Shown in pieces: positions 1 to 6,766 of a DNA stretch of 64,000 bases; within the stretch, counting starts at the first letter, position 1, and each line of letters starts with the position of its first letter. The notes below the pieces were generated by a model. That model searched no databases. It saw only the letters and a program-made list of their open reading frames with translations, and had not been told where the DNA came from. This DNA comes from Sphingobacterium micropteri (GTDB lineage: Bacteria; Bacteroidota; Bacteroidia; Sphingobacteriales; Sphingobacteriaceae). A program made the translations under genes and the position numbers. Location of the stretch: positions 248,001-312,000 of the forward strand of contig NZ_JACOIK010000001.1 in the NCBI RefSeq assembly GCF_014692515.1, written 5' to 3'.

Positions 1-119
1 ATTACGTAGTTTTGAACCGCAGGCATTCGTATAAGAAAAATTAGCAATAGCAGAAGGGCAATAATACTGCCGATAATCCATAATATTGTTTTTAAAGCTA
101 TTCGTCCGAATCGATTCAA
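1..119 (-). CDS. N-terminus of a TamB-like translocation/assembly module protein (partial)
   Basis: This is a partial reading frame on the minus strand that runs off the left edge. The 39 visible residues begin LNRFGRIALK, followed by a strongly hydrophobic anchor (WIIGSIIALLLLLIFLI) and then RMPAVQNYV. This is how inner-membrane-anchored TamB proteins of Bacteroidota begin: one signal anchor, then a long periplasmic beta-helix. No ATG is in frame before the upstream stop at about 132-134, so TTG at 119 is the likely start. Only the anchor can be seen, so the family call rests on N-terminal resemblance. Another single-anchor envelope protein is possible. Confidence 0.55.
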   Translation of the reverse strand, partial: MNRFGRIALKTILWIIGSIIALLLLLIFLIRMPAVQNYV

Positions 120-298
120 AGTAATTTTCTGTTAAATTTTATGTGACTTTATTTTGTAATCCTCTTTAATCAACAAACGTAAAAACAGTAGAAATGTTCA
201 TTCCTACTGTTAATTATTTGCCGATACAAATTAACAAACAAAAATAAGTTTTGTGAACTATTAATGATAAAAGAGTAATATTGTAGTTTAGTTTGACG

Positions 299-970
299 AT
301 GAAAATACTGATTATAGAAGATGAAATAGACCTTTGTGAGGTGATGAAATCATTTCTAGAAGGTGAAAAATATATCGTGGAAACCGCTAATGATTACGCG
401 AGCGGATTCGCCAAATTGGCTAATTATGATTATGACTGTGTGTTACTGGATATTATGCTGCCAGGCGGTACGGGCATGCAACTGTTAGCGGAGTTGAGAG
501 CATTGGGAAAAGATGACTCTGTCATCATCGTTTCGGCGAAGGATTCGGTGGAGGATAAGGTCGAGGGATTGGAATTGGGGGCGGATGACTATCTAGCAAA
601 GCCTTTTCACCTCGCGGAGCTTTTGGCCCGTATCAAGACAGTTATCCGCCGAAGAAACCATCATGGAGAGCAGGCTATTCAATTTAAAGACGTTAAATTA
701 TTTCCAGAAGAGCGTAAAGTTCTTATTGGAACAGAGGAAGTCCAGCTAAACCGGAAAGAGTACGACTTGTTATACTATTTTATGATACGTCCGGAAAAAC
801 TAATTACAAAAACATCGCTTGCGGAAGCTGTTTGGGGTGACGATGCTGATCAATCCGATAACCTTGATTTTATCTATTCACAAATAAAAAATTTACGACG
901 AAAACTCAAAAACCATCAAGCAGAAGTTGACTTTCAGGCAGTCTATGGCATAGGCTATAAATTGGTATAA
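299..970 (+). CDS. OmpR-family response regulator
   Basis: DNA-binding response regulator of about 223 residues. An N-terminal receiver has the acidic pocket (IIEDE), phospho-acceptor Asp51 in LLDIMLPG, and Lys101 in the LAKPF motif. A C-terminal winged helix follows (about 125-223, with the LNRKEYDLLYYF and YGIGYKL signatures of the OmpR class). The frame can be opened at a TTG at 293, but ATG at 299 gives the canonical MKILIIEDE start. It lies 4 bases before its histidine kinase and two PepSY-like genes follow, so the four probably act together in envelope sensing. The signal is unknown. Confidence 0.93.
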   Translation: MKILIIEDEIDLCEVMKSFLEGEKYIVETANDYASGFAKLANYDYDCVLLDIMLPGGTGMQLLAELRALGKDDSVIIVSAKDSVEDKVEGLELGADDYLAKPFHLAELLARIKTVIRRRNHHGEQAIQFKDVKLFPEERKVLIGTEEVQLNRKEYDLLYYFMIRPEKLITKTSLAEAVWGDDADQSDNLDFIYSQIKNLRRKLKNHQAEVDFQAVYGIGYKLV

Positions 971-974
971 TACG

Positions 975-2252
975 ATGCAAGTCTCTCTTAAAAATTATAC
1001 GTTACGTTATTTAAGTATTGCTTTTCTCGTTATTATCACGATTTGGGCTGCATTGTTTTACGCCTTTATTCTGGAAGAGGTATACGATAATGTAGACGAT
1101 GGATTGAAAAACCAAAAGATCTTGATCCTAAGGGAGGTGTACGAGGACCCGAACCTTCTGGAAACAAATGAATATGGCATTAACCAATTCCGAATTACAC
1201 CGGTTGGTGATGATGACGATTTTTCGGAGGAGAATTATCTTGATAATGAATTTTTCTATATGCCCTATGACGATGAAATGGAACCTTATCGGGTGTTGCG
1301 TACGGGCTTCTACGCACCAAACCAGAAACCTTATCATTTGGAAATCCGTACATCTACTGTCGAGGAAGACGATTTGATACTAAATCTGACTACGGCACTC
1401 CTAGTTTTATACCTTGTGCTTGTTTTGGGCGTATATTTAATTAATGAATCGGCTCTTCGACGAGCTTGGCGCCCATTTCGAATTATTTTGGAGAACTTAA
1501 ATCTTTATCGCTTTGGGAAAAAGGATTATCTAAAGCCTGTATCCACCAATATTATGGAATTTAATCAATTGGATGAGGAGATACATCGGATGTGGCGACG
1601 GAATGAGGAAGTGTTTGATGAGCAAAAGCGTTTTATTGAGAATGCTGCACATGAGCTGCAAACACCTTTAGCCATCACGATTAATAAATTGGAAATGTTA
1701 ATGGAGGACGATTCCCTCTCCGAAGACCAACTGACACAGTTAGCGGAATCAAAATCATCGTTACGAAGATTGGTGAATTTGAATAAAGCGTTGTTAATGC
1801 TTTCGAGAATTGAGAATAAACAATATAAAGATGTTAAACAGCTTAATCTAAATCAACTGGTAAAGGAGATCAGTGCAGATTTCCAAGATTTTTTGTCTTT
1901 TAAAGATATAACACTACAGCTGAAGGAAAATGGGATTTTCGATATATCGATGAACAAAGATTTGGCACTTGTATTGATCTCTAACTTGTTCCGAAACGCC
2001 ATACGATATAATATAAATGGGGGAATAATAACTGTACATATACAACATAATCAGCTTTCTATCACTAATACAGGAAATCAAGTTTCTTTAGATCAAGAAA
2101 AAATTTTTAACCGCTTTCATAAAGGGACGCAGGATAGCCAATCGAATGGTCTGGGACTTGCTATCGTGAAATCTATTGTCGATACCTATCCCGAGTTGTC
2201 GATTAATTATCGCTTTGAGGATAATAGGCATGTATTTTCGCTGAAAAAATAA
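975..2252 (+). CDS. Membrane sensor histidine kinase partnered with the OmpR regulator
   Basis: A 425-residue HAMP-class sensor kinase. It has TM1 (about 11-33), a periplasmic loop of about 100 residues rich in Asp/Glu (many DDDD/EE runs between 75 and 105), and TM2 (about 135-156). The dimerisation helix carries phospho-acceptor His226 in ENAAHELQTPLA. The HATPase domain has an N-box (SNLFRNAIRYN) and a GLGLAIVKSI G-box. It starts 4 bases after the regulator stop, so the two are co-transcribed. The acidic sensor loop would suit a cation or cationic-peptide ligand, but that is inference. Confidence 0.93.
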   Translation: MQVSLKNYTLRYLSIAFLVIITIWAALFYAFILEEVYDNVDDGLKNQKILILREVYEDPNLLETNEYGINQFRITPVGDDDDFSEENYLDNEFFYMPYDDEMEPYRVLRTGFYAPNQKPYHLEIRTSTVEEDDLILNLTTALLVLYLVLVLGVYLINESALRRAWRPFRIILENLNLYRFGKKDYLKPVSTNIMEFNQLDEEIHRMWRRNEEVFDEQKRFIENAAHELQTPLAITINKLEMLMEDDSLSEDQLTQLAESKSSLRRLVNLNKALLMLSRIENKQYKDVKQLNLNQLVKEISADFQDFLSFKDITLQLKENGIFDISMNKDLALVLISNLFRNAIRYNINGGIITVHIQHNQLSITNTGNQVSLDQEKIFNRFHKGTQDSQSNGLGLAIVKSIVDTYPELSINYRFEDNRHVFSLKK

Positions 2253-2326
2253 ATAACATTATTCCAGTTCCTAAATTTTTCCTAAATCAAATACAATTTT
2301 TGTAGTATCAAAAGAATGTATTAAAA

Positions 2327-2770
2327 ATGAAAATGTCATTAAAAATAACCGCAATGATATTGTTGCTATTTATCGTATCGAACGCTTCTGCGCAAGATAA
2401 AGTAATATCATTTGCAAAACTGCCTACTAAAGCCCAAACATTCGTGAAAAAGCATTTTTCAGAAAACGATGTTACGACAGTCATCATAGATACAGAATAT
2501 CTTATCAAAAAAGAGTATGAAGTACGCTTGAAGAATGGCTCAAAAATTGAATTTAACTCGGATGGAGAATGGGAAAAAATAGAGATGAAAGGAGTCGCCT
2601 TGCCCATACAAGTTATTCCGCTAGCAATTTCCCAGTATATCCATAAAAGCTTTCCAAATACGTTTGTAAAAGAGGTGAAGAAACAAAAAAATGGATATGA
2701 AGTGGAGATTTCAAACGGACTTGATTTGGAATTTTCAAAAAAAGGTGAGTTTATTAGAGTTGATGATTAA
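2327..2770 (+). CDS. Secreted PepSY-like domain protein
   Basis: A 147-residue exported protein with a cleavable signal peptide (about 1-22, ending NASAQ). Two repeats of the PepSY-like fold (Pfam PepSY_like type) follow. Each repeat begins LPxxAQxFVxKHF or the equivalent IPLAISQYIHKSFP and ends with a strand such as KIEFNSDGEWEKIE or LEFSKKGEFIRVD. These proteins are periplasmic or surface proteins of unclear function and often sit beside two-component systems in Bacteroidota. Here it follows the kinase by 74 bases and precedes a paralogue by 20 bases. Confidence 0.85.
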   Translation: MKMSLKITAMILLLFIVSNASAQDKVISFAKLPTKAQTFVKKHFSENDVTTVIIDTEYLIKKEYEVRLKNGSKIEFNSDGEWEKIEMKGVALPIQVIPLAISQYIHKSFPNTFVKEVKKQKNGYEVEISNGLDLEFSKKGEFIRVDD

Positions 2771-2790
2771 CAAATTTTAGATTATATATA

Positions 2791-3234
2791 ATGAAAAAAA
2801 CACTATTTGGATTGTCTTTATTGGCAATAACATCGTTCTCCACTATTTCTTGTGATGACGATAAAGTGATTTCAGAAGCAGAATTACCAAAGAAATCTCA
2901 AGATTTCATTTCGGAGTATTTTGCAGGAAAATCTTATTCGCGAGTTGAAAAGGAAGGAAAAAACTATTCTGTAAAGCTTGGTGAGCCAGGCAGTCAAATT
3001 GAAGTAGACTTCGATGCTGATGGTAATTGGATGGAAGTAGATGGAGATGACGGGATATATATTCCGACAGGTTTTATTTTACCTAAAATTGTGGATTATG
3101 TAGAGGATAATCATCCTAATGACGGTATCAATGGTATTGAAAAGATAGCTTCGGGGTTTGATGTGGATTTAGTGGTTTCGGATACTGATTTGATCTTCAA
3201 CGTGAGTGGTGATTTTGTGAGACAAGATAGATAA
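2791..3234 (+). CDS. PepSY-like domain lipoprotein, paralogue of the preceding gene
   Basis: A 147-residue paralogue of the upstream gene with the same two-repeat PepSY-like layout (LPKKSQDFISEYF ... IEVDFDADGNWMEVD; then a second repeat ending LIFNVSGDFVRQD). Unlike its neighbour it has a lipobox, with the lipid-bearing Cys at residue 21 followed by three Asp and a Lys. An acidic stretch right after the Cys resembles the surface-export signal described for Bacteroidota lipoproteins, so it may face outward (inference). It is the last gene of the two-component operon and is followed by a hairpin at 3236-3263. Confidence 0.83.
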   Translation: MKKTLFGLSLLAITSFSTISCDDDKVISEAELPKKSQDFISEYFAGKSYSRVEKEGKNYSVKLGEPGSQIEVDFDADGNWMEVDGDDGIYIPTGFILPKIVDYVEDNHPNDGINGIEKIASGFDVDLVVSDTDLIFNVSGDFVRQDR

Positions 3235-3235
3235 C

Positions 3236-3263
3236 AAATAGGGGCGATTCTCGCCCCTTTATT
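3236..3263. terminator. Hairpin terminator between convergent genes
   Basis: Perfect six-pair GC stem GGGGCG / CGCCCC around an ATTCT loop (3241-3257), flanked by A-rich sequence on the left and a T-rich tract (TTTATTTT) on the right. It sits between the converging PepSY-like lipoprotein gene and the small Pmp3 gene and could serve both strands. Confidence 0.8.
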
Positions 3264-3474
3264 TTGTCTCATAATATATCGGACGTTGCATTTGTCTCTC
3301 CAATTGTCGGATGCGATTCTTATTTTTCTCATCGATACGGGAAGCTACAGCCCATATCGCCGCAGGTAACCAACCGATTAATGTAAACTGTAAGAAAAGA
3401 CAGATAAAACCAATGAATATCTTTCCTCTCAAAAAGAACGATAGCCAAGGGAACAAGACTGCAATCAATATCAT
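3259..3474 (-). CDS. YqaE/Pmp3-family small membrane protein
   Basis: A 71-residue protein with two hydrophobic segments: VLFPWLSFFLRGK, then a second around LFLQFTLIGWLPAAIWA. The short arginine/lysine-rich tail is about 20 residues. The LPAAIWA motif after the second segment is diagnostic of the Pmp3/YqaE proteolipid family, which modulates membrane potential in yeast and is a common stress-induced protein in bacteria. Its bacterial function is not established. It lies 36 bases downstream of a DUF4342 gene on the same strand, and the two may form one transcript. Confidence 0.85.
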   Translation of the reverse strand: MILIAVLFPWLSFFLRGKIFIGFICLFLQFTLIGWLPAAIWAVASRIDEKNKNRIRQLERQMQRPIYYETK

Positions 3475-3510
3475 CGTATTATTATTTTAATATTTTCTGA
3501 ATTCTTTTTT

Positions 3511-3792
3511 TTAATAAGGTTCTATTTCGTTGTTTTGAATAGATGTTTCTTTTTTGTGCTCCCGCTCAAACGTAATATTTATTCCAAAAGTCAAAGCAAA
3601 AATAATACCGATTATTAGGGCAAAAGGAACAAGTATTGCGATCACAAAAGCGATAATGAAAGGAAGTTGGATGTATGGTTTACCTGTTTTCGACGTTATG
3701 TTGACCTTTGTCTCTTGAATCCAATACGTGATTTTCTGAAAGGCGTCGGAGATGTTGTCGCTGTTTACAGTGAATGTTTTTTTTGTTTCCAT
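3511..3792 (-). CDS. DUF4342-type membrane protein
   Basis: A 93-residue protein with a soluble N-terminal region of about 40 residues that resembles a helical bundle, the conserved short motif KTGKPYIQLPF, and a hydrophobic stretch (about 45-72, IIAFVIAILVPFALIIGIIFAL). A charged tail closes it. The layout matches DUF4342 proteins (UBA-like helix plus membrane hairpin), whose function is unknown. A pair of direct repeats lies about 105 bases upstream of the start (3897-3928). It probably leads a short operon with the Pmp3 gene. Confidence 0.7.
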   Translation of the reverse strand: METKKTFTVNSDNISDAFQKITYWIQETKVNITSKTGKPYIQLPFIIAFVIAILVPFALIIGIIFALTFGINITFEREHKKETSIQNNEIEPY

Positions 3793-4030
3793 GATGTTCT
3801 TTTAATGTAGTTATTTATTTATCTCTTTTTGTATACTCCAAAGATAGTCTAGTTACAAATACAACCGTAGGTAGAATAGGTGTGCTTAATACATTTCTCG
3901 GTAAAAACAGTGTAGCACTCGGTGAAAATGTGTGAATTTAATTCTTTGATCGTTGGATGGTAACATTTTCAGTTACTAGCTGATATATCTACGAGTTTAA
4001 CAAATTTATTCACTAAAAAAAATTAACGTT
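3793..4030. other. Intergenic region upstream of the DUF4342 gene
   Basis: AT-rich sequence without a convincing reading frame. The only structure seen is an imperfect direct repeat, CTCGGTAAAAA at 3897 and CTCGGTGAAAA at 3918, exactly 21 bases apart. This could be a regulator site for the minus-strand DUF4342/Pmp3 genes. Confidence 0.4.
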
Positions 4031-4120
4031 ATGGAAAAACTTTTATCGAGGATGATTGTTCTAGAAAAGGACATCAAACGCTACAAAAGAAAAAGAGGTA
4101 TAAAATATCAAATGATTTAA
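4031..4120 (+). CDS. Possible 29-residue peptide, unrecognised
   Basis: A short ATG-to-TAA frame encoding a very basic peptide (MEKLLSRMIVLEKDIKRYK and onward). It is followed 3 bases later by a second short frame that begins with the same MEK. No family is recognised and no ribosome-binding site is obvious. It is listed because the two frames are adjacent, share their first three codons and fill an otherwise empty gap. It may well be chance. Confidence 0.2.
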   Translation: MEKLLSRMIVLEKDIKRYKRKRGIKYQMI

Positions 4121-4123
4121 ATT

Positions 4124-4252
4124 ATGGAAAAGAATTTTGACGTGCCTCATGGAAGCCATGAAAGCATACAGCAGGGGATGATACCGAATGAATCATTTCT
4201 GATGTTTATGGTGGGGTTTATAATGTTTGTTTTTAAACTTTGTAAACCGTAA
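4124..4252 (+). CDS. Possible 42-residue peptide overlapping the 3-prime end of the CHAT gene
   Basis: An ATG-to-TAA frame with a polar N-half (MEKNFDVPHGSHESIQQG) and a hydrophobic C-half (FLMFMVGFIMFVFKLC), so it could be a single-pass mini-protein. It runs antisense into the last 60 bases of the CHAT-domain gene. That overlap reads through the reverse complement of a lysine/histidine-rich tail, so part of the hydrophobic pattern may be accidental. No homologue is recognised. Confidence 0.2.
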   Translation: MEKNFDVPHGSHESIQQGMIPNESFLMFMVGFIMFVFKLCKP

Positions 4253-6766
4253 TATGCCATAGAGGCAGATACCTAGCACAAGGAAAGCAATTAAGATTTT
4301 CCATGCAAATTGCTGTAGACTTGTATATTTATGCAAGTCTACTTTTATATCTATTCCGGTATAGGCGATATTGGCCCAATACCAAGGATTTGCACCTAAC
4401 GCGGATTGTTCGGAAAGATACTTTCTTTTTGCTTCCGCTAAAGCATGAATGGGCTTTTTGTGTATCGTCAACTCCTCATAGAATTTTGCCATAATACCTA
4501 GCATAGCGTCATCACTAGCAAACCAATGTGTTGCCATTACTCCCGGAATTCCTTTGCTTAAGAATGCTCTATTGATGCTTTCCAATCCTTCAGAAGGAAG
4601 AAGATTACCTGAAGCTGTATTACAGGCTGAAAGAACCACAAGAGGTGAATTGATATGGTAATAGCGAAGTTGATCGGCAGAAATAGCTTGATGGAGAAGT
4701 AGTCTGGCTTCCTGTTGCGGTGTAACAACTGTATGGGCAGCAATATGGATAATAGAGGGTGTAGGTAAATCTTGATAAGAGAAAATTCTCGTCTTATAAT
4801 GTAATTGAAGGTTTTCCACCTCTTTTCTCACAAAATGAAGATCAGCTAGTGGAGGGGGGTATTTATCGCGATATAATATACTGATTTGAAGATCATGAAA
4901 TGATGTGTTTGGATACAAGTCGTTAATTAAAAGGGAATTAACATATTGAATGTCGAAGTCTTCCACTAAAAATCTGTCAGATTCTCGAAGTGCATCAAAA
5001 GGGAGGATGTATAACTCGTTATGGAGGGAAAGCCGTAGCGTTGAATATCGGCAAGGGAGAGATGGCAATAACTGGTTCTTCAAGTATTGTGCGCTAGCAA
5101 AATAATGTTTTGGATTGTTGTTGAAACGATGGGGAGATGTCGAGAAATAATCTGTCTTAAATTGAATGATGGAATCCAGTAAACCTACACTTTTCTGTCG
5201 TATATAGGATATTTGACCCCTATCTATTTTGAAAATGGACAGTGTACTATCAGGGTGGATAAAATAGGAATATGTTAGGGATAAACTATCACGTAGCTGT
5301 CGCTGAAAAGTTTCAAAGTTTGGTAATGCCACTTTTCTGGTGAAATACCGCTCTTCTAATTGAAAATCAGTTAGCATGGATTGAATCGAGTGATTTATCT
5401 CGGTAAGGTCGCTGCTATCGGTTAAGTTATCACGTATCAGATAGAGCTGTTGGAGCGCTTTCATCCCTTGACTTAGTGTTGTCGTGTCGCTTTCCCAAAA
5501 TGTTGTCCGATTAATGTCATTCCAAAGCATACGACCTTTTGCTAGTTCAGTCAACCACAGAAGCTTGATTAGTTTCGCCTGACTAAAATTTTCCGGATTT
5601 CCGATGTGATTAAAAACGAGACTTAAAAGCTGTTGATTCCATTTGTTTCCGGTAATATGGCTGGTTTTGCTCGTAATATTTTGTTGGAAAGCAAAATCTT
5701 CCTCGATCGCTTGTTCAAAATGATAAAATGCGGAATCTATATGTTGTTTTGCATAAACTAAACCTAAGTTTTTTAATACGGAAATTTTGGTGTAACTTGA
5801 TATAGAAGGTGAAGTAACGTGCTCATCGAACAGCTTCTTTGCTTTCTCAAAACAGGCTTTAGCTTGTGTGAATTCCTCTTTTAGTAAAAAGTTCTCTCCA
5901 AGAGTGTTATAAAGATTTGCTTTTTCTCGAAAACGGGTATGTGGAAAAAACTTTTTTTCTACAGATAAGGCTTCTACGAGATATCTTCGACTTAAATCTG
6001 TTTGATTTTCTTGTAATAGAAATATGGATTTTCGTTCCAATACAGGGATTTTGCTTAGCGCTAAATTTTCGTCTAAAGGCAATGCATTCGCTATTTCAAG
6101 GGCAAAATTAGTATGCCATTTGGCTGAATCGATATTGTTCAAGGTAGCATACGCAGAGGATAAGGAATAATGCAAAAGAACATGCAAATAATCGTTTTTT
6201 GCATGGTGTTTTAATCCCGAAAGTGCAGCATTTTTTGATTTTTCGTGTTCACCCTTGTACACATACAGGAGTGCAAGATTGTTGTAAAGCGATGCTTTTG
6301 TTGTGTTGTGTTGTGTTTCATTTATAGCCTTTAATTGTAGATTTTCCGCCTTTTCGTAGTCCGCAATTACCGTGTAATTATTAGCAAGTGGTTTGTACAA
6401 ATACGTTAACCTGTCTTCCCGATTTAACAAGCTGTTTTCGTTATCGTATAGTAAAGCTTTTTCGTAATATTTGATCGATGCTAAAAAACGGCTGTGTTCC
6501 CGAAAGCTATAGCCCATGTTGATCAAAATCCAAGTATATGTTTCTTTCTGTGCTTCGTTGAGCACTTTGTTTTCTATTGGTTGGAGAAAGAGATCCGGCT
6601 GTTTTTCAAAGGAAGTATACTGATCGTATACCAATTCTCCGAGCGAATCGATAAGGGAAGTCGCTATGGAGTCTGACGGCGTGTTGTCCAGCACACGTAC
6701 TTCTTGATTCCTACAGGCTAGACAACTAAAAATAAACCCGATTAGGAATAATCTTACAATCGCCAC
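4193..6766 (-). CDS. TPR-CHAT caspase-like lipoprotein with C-terminal membrane anchor
   Basis: An 857-residue protein. The N-terminus is a short hydrophobic signal ending in two candidate lipobox cysteines (Cys15, Cys18). Residues about 70-360 are tetratricopeptide repeats. Residues about 560-805 form a CHAT (caspase HetF-associated with TPRs) domain. Its His-Cys dyad is intact: His678 in HIAAHTVV and Cys715 in VLSACNTASG. The closing WANIAYTG motif follows. A C-terminal transmembrane helix (about 821-841) ends in a lysine/histidine-rich tail, so the body should be extracytoplasmic and tethered at the membrane. CHAT domains are cysteine proteases known from TPR-CHAT/Craspase and from separase-like enzymes. 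The start overlaps the end of the PKD gene by 13 bases (translational coupling). A sigma factor and an anti-sigma-like gene diverge from this pair, suggesting a proteolytic signalling role. The substrate is unknown. Confidence 0.85.
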   Translation of the reverse strand: MAIVRLFLIGFIFSCLACRNQEVRVLDNTPSDSIATSLIDSLGELVYDQYTSFEKQPDLFLQPIENKVLNEAQKETYTWILINMGYSFREHSRFLASIKYYEKALLYDNENSLLNREDRLTYLYKPLANNYTVIADYEKAENLQLKAINETQHNTTKASLYNNLALLYVYKGEHEKSKNAALSGLKHHAKNDYLHVLLHYSLSSAYATLNNIDSAKWHTNFALEIANALPLDENLALSKIPVLERKSIFLLQENQTDLSRRYLVEALSVEKKFFPHTRFREKANLYNTLGENFLLKEEFTQAKACFEKAKKLFDEHVTSPSISSYTKISVLKNLGLVYAKQHIDSAFYHFEQAIEEDFAFQQNITSKTSHITGNKWNQQLLSLVFNHIGNPENFSQAKLIKLLWLTELAKGRMLWNDINRTTFWESDTTTLSQGMKALQQLYLIRDNLTDSSDLTEINHSIQSMLTDFQLEERYFTRKVALPNFETFQRQLRDSLSLTYSYFIHPDSTLSIFKIDRGQISYIRQKSVGLLDSIIQFKTDYFSTSPHRFNNNPKHYFASAQYLKNQLLPSLPCRYSTLRLSLHNELYILPFDALRESDRFLVEDFDIQYVNSLLINDLYPNTSFHDLQISILYRDKYPPPLADLHFVRKEVENLQLHYKTRIFSYQDLPTPSIIHIAAHTVVTPQQEARLLLHQAISADQLRYYHINSPLVVLSACNTASGNLLPSEGLESINRAFLSKGIPGVMATHWFASDDAMLGIMAKFYEELTIHKKPIHALAEAKRKYLSEQSALGANPWYWANIAYTGIDIKVDLHKYTSLQQFAWKILIAFLVLGICLYGILRFTKFKNKHYKPHHKHQK

